35,737 bases of DNA from positions 1 through 35,737 of the forward strand of contig NRSV01000136.1 in the NCBI GenBank assembly GCA_002286855.1, written 5' to 3'. Source of the stretch: Bipolaris cookei (lineage: Eukaryota > Ascomycota > Dothideomycetes > Pleosporales > Pleosporaceae). Every line of letters begins with the position of its first letter. Positions within the stretch are counted from its first letter, which is position 1. This document shows, piece by piece, positions 29,768 through 35,737 of the stretch. A program made the position numbers and the translations under genes. The notes beneath the pieces are model-generated. The model was not told the DNA's origin. It did not search any database and saw only the letters and a list, made by a program, of their open reading frames with translations.

Positions 29768-32700
29768 TACACCTTGGATGGGTATGCCAGGAGGCTTTGG
29801 AGCTTCTTGACCTGGGAGGGGATCTTGAGGATCTTTGCACAACAGTTCCGGAGCGAACACGTCGTGGATCCGAGACCCTTCTGGTAGCTCAAGGCGATAG
29901 GAATGACCTACCTTCTCTAGTACCTTGAAAGGTCCTTCCCATTTGGAGGATAGTTTCCTACTTGGACGGTCTGTTTTGAGGTTCTTGGTGTCTAGGAACA
30001 CAAAATCTCCGACATCCCAGTCAACTGGACGGCGATGGCGATTCACTACGGTTCGCATCCGATTCTGGGCCTTCTCCATATGTTCCTTCGCAGTTTTCCA
30101 AGCTTCGTGCATGCGGTTGGCCAGAGAGAGAGCATCGTTATAATTGAGCTTGTCAGTGGGGGTAAGGATGTCGGTTGGATGTTTCCAATCCCAACTCTGC
30201 CGGGGTTCGTATCCGTAAAGGATGCGATACGGGGACATGCCGATGGAAGAATGAGGTAGGGAAATTTGAGCACGATCGATCAGAGGTAGTAAACCACTCC
30301 AATTGTCTTGATAGTAGGATACGAACGGACGTAATCTCTGGTCGATGTACTTGTTCATGATTTCCGTTTGACCATCAGTTTCTTTGTAGTAGGCGGTAGA
30401 TAGTTTGACCTTGACGCCTAGGATCCGACAGAACTCAGACCAGAAGCTAGACACAAACTGTGGTCCACGATCGGAAATAATGGTTTCGGGTGTGTGGCCA
30501 AAACGGTACACCCATTGAATAAACAATTCGGCCATACCTCTTGCATCGATGTTTTTGTGACAAGGGATAGAGATGGCCTGTTTGGACAAACGGTCGATCA
30601 CGACCATAATCTGGTCGTAACCAGCCTTGTCTCGGGGAAATTCCTTGAAGTCAATGCACAGGTGCTGCATTGGCCGGTCGGGAATGGGAAGAAGATGAAT
30701 CATCCCAGGAAGTCGTGTCTGTCTCGGATGTGCTTTACGGCAGGCTATGCAGTTCCGAACATATCGTTTGCACGCCGCCTCCATACCCTTCCAGTAATAC
30801 TTTGGAGCAAGCAACTGGTAGGTTTTCGTCGCACTGGGATGTGCAGACGACATCTGATCGTGTGCTTCCCGGATGAGGCGGGTGCAGAGGACGGAGTCAG
30901 CAGGAACACATAGGCGGTTCGAGTAGAGAAGAAGTCCGTATTCTGTTCGGTACTTGTCTGGAAGCGAGCTTCTTTCCCGTTCGAATGATGTACGATTTAG
31001 TTGCAAAACAGATTCAATCAGTTCCAGGGAATCGAGGGACATTGGCTCCGACGTGGTCTTCACTACTAGCAACGAGGTTGTCATGGCTTGTAGATGAGTC
31101 ACATATTCTTTAGCAAGGTCGGAGTTGATTCGGTTGTCGAGTCGGTGCGGTCCTAGAAGGACTCGCGATCGATTGTCAATTTGTGCGGTCCTCAGGTTTT
31201 TCATATCCTGTTCACGTCGAGAAAGGATGTCCGCTCGTGCATTATCCTTTCCTGGGGTGTACCGGATGTGAAAATTGAACGGTGCGAGTTCTTCAGCCCA
31301 TCGCACTTGTCGGGCGTTCAAAACCTTGGTGGTCATGAAGTATTCCAGCGAACGGTGGTCGGAGTACACATCCACCCGGGAGTGGGTCGAGGCCAACTCG
31401 GGTCGCCATTTACTAAATGCAGTAACAATAGCAAACAGTTCTTTGTCGTGTATCTCCCAGTTCAGTTCGGACCCGGAAAGGACCTTACTGTAGAATGCCA
31501 CTGGACACCATTTTCCATCAGCCTGTTTTTGTGAAAGAACGCCAGCCACAACGCCATCGGAAGCGTCAGTCTCCACCTTTGTCTCATACTCTGGGTGGTA
31601 GTGATATAAGGTGGGAATTTCCAGCAATGCTGCTTTTAACCTCGCAAAGGCTTGGTCGCAGTCCGTATCCCATACAAAAGGTCTTGAAGGGCTTTGGAGT
31701 GCTAGAAGAGGTTTAGCAATTCGCGAGTATTCTGGAACGAATTGTCGGTAGAATCCTGTGAAACCTAGGAACGACTTCACCCCAGTAACAGTGGTGGGAC
31801 GGTCCCAAGTCCGGAGGGCCTCAACTTTCTCAGGATCTACTTCCAGTCCTTGGTCAGTCAGGATGTATCCTAGGTACTTGGTCCGAGTGACATGGAATTC
31901 GCTCTTCTTGATGTCGACTTGGAGTCCTGCTTGCCTAAGTCTCTTCAGTACCTTTTGTACGTGGAGGGTGTGTTCCGCCTCGGATTCGGAGTAGATGAGG
32001 ATGTCGTCCAGATAGGCAATGCAAAAGTTGTCCAAGTAATCAATCAACACATCGTTCATGTATCGTTGATACGTGGCAGGACCATTGCAAAGTCCAAAAG
32101 GCAACACTTTTGACTTGTATGTCCCGTAGCGGGTACGGAAGGTAGTGTACTCTTCTGAATCAGGGTCCATACGGATCTTGTTGAAGGCCGCGCGTATATC
32201 TAGCTTCGTAAAAATCTTGGCTTGATGGGTACGAGCTAAGAGTTCGTCAATACGCGGAATAGGATACGAATCTTTACGCGTGATGGCATTGAGCTTGCGA
32301 TAGTCAACACAAATTCGTAAGTCTCCGTTCGGTTTCCGAACACAAAGAACCGGGGAAGCGAAAGGGCAGTTGCTAGGATCGATATGTCCTTTCTTGAGGT
32401 TTTCCAAAACGAACGTCTTAGTAGCTGCGAGTTCTTCAGTACCCTGCTTGTATAGAGGACTGAATTGATTTGGGAGAGGTTCAGTGAGAACGATCTTATG
32501 GTCAAAGGGACGGTTTGGTGGCAGTTGATCTGCAGCGGTCTTGCTGAACACGTCGCTATACGATTGGTAGACGGATGGGAGTCGATCTCGAATCAACTTA
32601 GCGTTTTCGGGATCGTCTGACTCTAAGCGTTCTTCCAATATGCGATCAATCTCGTAGATACTCGTCGTAAAGAACTCGTTCTCCTTACGTTTCATAGTAT

Positions 32701-32851
32701 AATGGAAAGCATTTGCTGAAATGATGGCTATGCGAGGTGAAGAAGTGGGCCGGACTGGGTTTGGAGTAGGGTCCGGTGCTGGCGGAAGAGAACGGATTTT
32801 GGGCAATCGGAGAAGTCCACGGATTCTTTGGATGCTGACCGTGGTCGGGCT
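29768..32851 (-). pseudogene. Ty3/gypsy retrotransposon pol, lacking gag, protease and C-terminal end
   Basis: The uninterrupted ORF 32806-29654 (1,050 codons, the last ~38 inside the 263-bp repeat) encodes reverse transcriptase with AYLDDILIYS (YLDD near 265-268). RNase H follows from about 413 (VETDASDG). Integrase has an HHCC finger (H649, H656, C686, C689) and a DD35E triad (D719, D779, E815). A GPF/Y-type WEGPFKVLEKVG module comes next. Gag and protease are missing, because the 5' side is cut at 32852 by copy iii of the TAA element. The C-terminus ends abruptly at the repeat, so no chromodomain is seen. All polymerase and integrase residues are intact, so the loss appears recent. It cannot move by itself. 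Confidence 0.9.
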
Positions 32852-33695
32852 GTTATTATTATTATTATTCCATTATAGTCCTGTATCAGCCGTTGGCTAT
32901 GTAGGACTTTGGCCAAAGGCCGTTCTATCTAACTAGTTACAATTTGGTACGTTGTGCTGTATTGCGTGACTATGGTGCTTCGGCCTTTGTCTAGTTAAGC
33001 TAGTACTAGCTTTCTAGACGCCTGGTGCTAAAGAGCAGTTTGGTAACAGGGAGAGATGTAGGGCAGCTAGGCTGCCTTCCAGCGAGCTCTCTTAGGGGAA
33101 AGGAAAAATTTTCAGCTTGTTTAGTTTTATAGAGTAACTCTCTCTAGTTTTAATGAGTAGCTCTCTCGTTCACTTTTAGTGAGTCTTCCTCTCAAGTTTT
33201 AATGAGTAACTCTCTTGTTCTGCTGGGGTGCTATTATAGCGGGCGGAGGCTACCTTAGCGTTTGGATATTTGTGCTAGTACAGGATACAACTACTGTTCT
33301 AGCGGTTTCGCATGGTGCCACAGCGCGCAAAGGCTGTTCTGGCGTTTAGATATGGTGCCGCAGCGAGCGAGGGCTGTCTTGGCGTTTGGATAGAGTGCCT
33401 GGCGAGCAAAGACTAGCCTGGCGTTTAAATGGGTTTTATTTTTATTGGTGTTTTTCGATTGTTTTTGTTTTCGTATGGTAGTCTTTCTATTAGTCATCAG
33501 GGCGATCCGTGCGTTCTCGAAGATTTTCGCATTTTGAACACGTCGCGGGAAAATCGACAATACCCCCTCTAGCACCTCAACGAGAGGGCTGCACACGTTA
33601 GAGGTGGCGTTAATCGATTTCCCACGACGTGTTACCCCTATATCCGATAGAAAATTGACGAGTTTCGATGAAAAAATTCAGCTTAAAAGTTGGTG
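32852..33695 (-). mobile_element. Noncoding (TAA)n-tailed element, copy iii
   Basis: This is the shortest of the three long copies. It has the same 5' region and 3' end as copies i and ii but only 5 array units (33429-33222). The near-palindrome is at 32989-33019. The tail (TTA)n at 32852-32869 abuts Ty3 pol, while the 5' end at 33695 abuts a LINE ORF1-like fragment, so the two flanks come from different elements. Confidence 0.8.
33222..33429 (-). repeat. Hairpin-unit array of copy iii, 5 units
   Basis: The five units correspond to the first unit, three following units (types u5, u6 and u7 of copy ii) and the last unit (u21). The ends of the array are thus kept while the middle is missing. 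Confidence 0.8.
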
Positions 33696-33944
33696 GGTTT
33701 TGTTGTTTTGAGCTACGTGGGACTCTTCCATTGTGGAGGCTTGGAGAATAAGGTCTCTAGCCCAGTAGATTGCCTGCTCAGAGGTCTTGGCAATTGGTTT
33801 TGGGCTAGAGTTGTTTTGGTATGGGTTTCTGCCTCTATAGGTAATTTCTGGCGAGAAGTTAGCGTATCGCTTATTTGGTGGTAGTATTGGTATTTCAAAC
33901 ACGCTAGGTGTTTGTTGGTTTTGGGTGGGGGTGACTGGAGTAGG
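33696..33944 (-). pseudogene. LINE (Tad-like) ORF1 fragment, middle part
   Basis: On the minus strand this reads TPTQNQQTPSVFEIPILPP and then AIYWARDLILQAS, a pattern I associate with ORF1 (gag-like) of fungal non-LTR retrotransposons. It is in frame with the N-terminal part at 34464-34353 once the 408-bp insertion and one copy of the 13-bp duplication are discounted. It ends where copy iii begins. The family assignment is from memory and moderate. Confidence 0.45.
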
Positions 33945-34207
33945 TGTGAGAGGCTGCGCAAAGGTTGCCGATGCCTGGTAACAAGATTGTATTCGATAGA
34001 GAACTGAGCTTCTGAGCTACGTAGCTATCTATATACAGTGCTAGCTGCCCCTGCACAATCGAGTCGATAAGACCTAGTCGCTCCGGTTGTCGGTCAGAGC
34101 GCACCGAGTCTCGGCGAGACTCGGAGCTCTAGGTGGCATCCGGATTTTAGGAGCAGGCCGAGATTCCATCGAGGTACAACACACCAACTAGGCTCTAGCC
34201 TATCACA
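33945..34207 (-). repeat. 263-bp LTR-like repeat, right copy
   Basis: This copy is identical to 29505-29767 and in the same orientation 4.4 kb away. It forms the left part of an insertion (33945-34352) flanked by a 13-bp duplication. Confidence 0.65.
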
Positions 34208-34352
34208 TTACCCTCCTCCTCTCCAGGAGCGTCAGGATGGAGTTCATTCGAGCCCCTTCGGAACCCTGCAGGAAGCGTTTTTGTATCGGGATCTCGATAA
34301 GGTCTTGTAAACTGTTCCCATCGAATCTTCGCTTCTGTGTTTGCAAGGTTCN
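34208..34352 (-). other. 145-bp companion of the right 263-bp repeat
   Basis: It is open on the minus strand (EAKIRWEQFTRPYRDPDTK, then LHPDAPGEEEG) and ends at the repeat. It could be the C-terminal coding end of a retroelement whose 3' LTR is the 263-bp repeat, but this is not established. The last base is an unresolved N. Confidence 0.35.
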
Positions 34353-34464
34353 TGACTGGAGTAGGCTCTATCTCCATTTCTCTATCGATTTGAGCCTCTG
34401 GCCCTAGACTCTCTTGTCTGTTTTTTTGGGTATTTATTGTAATAGTATCACTGTCTGGCGGCAT
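34353..34464 (-). pseudogene. LINE ORF1 fragment, N-terminal part
   Basis: The ORF starts at ATG 34464 (MPPDSDTITINTQKNRQ) and reaches EIEPTPV, where the 408-bp insertion interrupts it. The sequence CCTACTCCAGTCA (minus) is present at both edges (34365-34353 and 33944-33932), as a 13-bp target duplication. Beyond the insertion the ORF continues at 33944. Confidence 0.45.
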
Positions 34465-34677
34465 TTTATTACTAAGCTTTTCTCTTAGTAAGCAGCTAGG
34501 TGGTCTGTGTGTTTTTGTTTTCGTGAGTGAGACGTGTCTTGATTAGCTACTTTACCAGCTTCTAGCTCTATAGCGCGTGGGCTGCACGACTTGGCACTAG
34601 TTGTAATCGATTTCTTAGGATGGATTTGTATATATTGAGCTAAAATTACACCTATTCTAGAAAACTCGAAGTTGGTG
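34465..34677 (-). promoter_or_regulatory. LINE 5' UTR related to the TAA-tailed element
   Basis: This noncoding leader precedes the ORF1 ATG. It shares with the 5' region of the TAA-tailed element, in order, CACCAACTT (start), GAAATCGATTA, GTGCAGCCC and ACGAAAACAAAAACA. It probably contains the internal promoter of the LINE (inference from LINE biology). Confidence 0.5.
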
Positions 34678-35320
34678 TTGTTGTTGGGCCCGAGTAGTTA
34701 GCATAAGCATGAACCGGGTGCAAACAGCAAGGTACGAAGCATGTGCGAGCGGGCTAAAGAGGGTTTGCACGAATGCAGAAGGGTTGCCAAAAAGACAGAT
34801 GTGTGTAAAAGTTCTTGTTATTATTATTCTTTACGTGCGTACAAGGTTCTCTTCTTATGCTCTCTGCTTTGGTCCTATTGTGGGAGTTGCCCACTGCTGT
34901 GTGCGGGGTAGAGCTTCCGAGCTATTGTGTCCGTGCGCGGAATGCGCGGATTCGCGCAATGCGCCGAACCACCAAAACCTCTTGTCGCAGACTATGCAAG
35001 GATATATCGATATGAGTTACATCCGATGTTATGCCAGGACATATCGGCATGAATTACGGCCAACACTATGACAGGATATATCGGCATGGGCTACAGCCGA
35101 TGTATGTCGATATTCTACATGTAACAAGCCCCTGCAATGGTCGTGTACAAAAGACAGTTGTAGAGAGCACAACATCAAAGAACAAGAAGAAGATCATACA
35201 TACAAGACACACAATACACTCATCAATTCACCGCACGTACGCGTGCAACAAACAAAAACCTCCATTTTCTCACCGCACCTACGCGTGCGACACTTCTCTA
35301 TCGTCTCAACTCCACAACAA
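34678..35320. other. 5' flank and probable left end of a pogo element
   Basis: Around 34930-34977 the sequence CCGTGCGCGG, then GCAATGCGCCGAACCACCAAAA, resembles the TIR at 21225, so a related pogo element probably begins here. Between about 34996 and 35108 there are three imperfect tandem units of about 37 bp, each opening CAGGATATATCG or close to it. No gene is supported. Confidence 0.45.
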
Positions 35321-35737
35321 TACAACGCAATCGGCTTAGAAGAAGCGCTTGAAGAGTGTAATACTTTCGAATCTGAAGATCAAATCCCTTGGTCTAAAAT
35401 AGCTAAAAAAAACATGGCGTTGTGCGCTCAACGTTGACTCGAACGTACCGACGCGAAACGCGTTCGCGGGAAGAGCAGGCAATTGCACAACGAAAGCTCA
35501 CCCCACAACAAGAAGTAGAGCTTGTACAGTACATAGAAGAGCTTATTGGCCGTCGGATTCCACCTACAAGAGAGATGATTCGAAACTTCGCGTCAGCAGT
35601 AGCCCAAGAGGCAGTGAGCGAGAGCTGGGTTACCCGCTTCATCAACAGGCACTCTATCCATCTAATCTCTCAATACTCAATGGGTATGAATGCTGAACGT
35701 CACAACGCCGATTCGTTTAGCAAGTATAAGCTCTACT
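35321..35737 (+). pseudogene. pogo-family transposase N-terminus, frameshifted, runs off the window
   Basis: The first frame gives YNAIGLEEALEECNTFESED followed by PWSKIAKK. A shifted frame then continues HGVVRSTLTRTYRRETRSRE and, further on, LTPQQEVELVQYIEEL and SWVTRFINRHS. Together these are the psq HTH and CENPB/Tc5 domains of this family. The frame change falls in the run of eight A at 35405-35412, so a slippage or sequencing indel is likely. No clear ATG starts the frame. The catalytic domain lies beyond the window. The protein is related to the element at 21225-23319. Confidence 0.72.

Overview
The window reads as a transposon-rich accessory region of a filamentous ascomycete, most likely a dothideomycete. 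This is inferred from 49-58 nt introns with GTAAGY donors and CTAAC-type branch sites, a NACHT-WD40 (HET-E/NWD-type) gene, several pogo/Fot1-type elements, Ty3, hAT and Tc1 relics, and in-frame stops of the kind C-to-T mutation makes. The species cannot be read from the sequence.

Layout. 1-1.9 kb: a complete pogo-type transposon with 51-bp terminal inverted repeats and TA target duplications. 2.0-3.2 kb: a truncated pogo relic. 3.2-5.8 kb: small hypothetical ORFs and a BTB/POZ-domain gene with a 49-nt intron. 5.8-9.5 kb: gene-poor DNA, a short palindromic element and a TPR-repeat protein that looks like the tail of a larger STAND protein. 9.5-10.6 kb: a Tc1/mariner transposase with three in-frame stops. 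11.2-13.8 kb: a bZIP relic, two diverged copies of a DNA-transposon end, and copy i of a noncoding element. 14.1-15.8 kb: a long pogo transposase with Asn at the first catalytic Asp. 16.3-19.1 kb: a three-exon NLR-like gene. 19.3-20.7 kb: copy ii of the noncoding element, inverted relative to copy i. 21.2-23.5 kb: a pogo element nested in another pogo relic. 23.7-25.4 kb: an intact BAHD-type acyltransferase. 25.9-28.8 kb: pogo and hAT relics. 28.8-34.7 kb: Ty3 pol, two identical 263-bp repeats, copy iii of the noncoding element, and pieces of what looks like a LINE ORF1 with its 5' UTR. 34.9-35.7 kb: the start of another pogo element that runs off the window.

The host-gene candidates are the BTB protein, the TPR protein, the NLR and the acyltransferase. 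They look like separate genes stranded among mobile elements. The TPR protein and the NLR both belong to architectures used in fungal non-self recognition, but nothing here ties them into one pathway.

The most unusual object is the noncoding element. It is present as three long copies (11957-13118 minus, 19256-20745 plus, 32852-33695 minus) and one 5'-truncated copy (28756-28863 minus). It ends in a (TAA)n tail, and its 5' region resembles the 5' UTR of the LINE-like element at 34.5-34.7 kb. At its centre is an array of about 40-bp units, 13, 21 and 5 by copy. Many of these units fold into hairpins whose arms change together. Copies i and ii also share a 15-bp flank in a pattern expected if recombination between them inverted the NLR-bearing segment.
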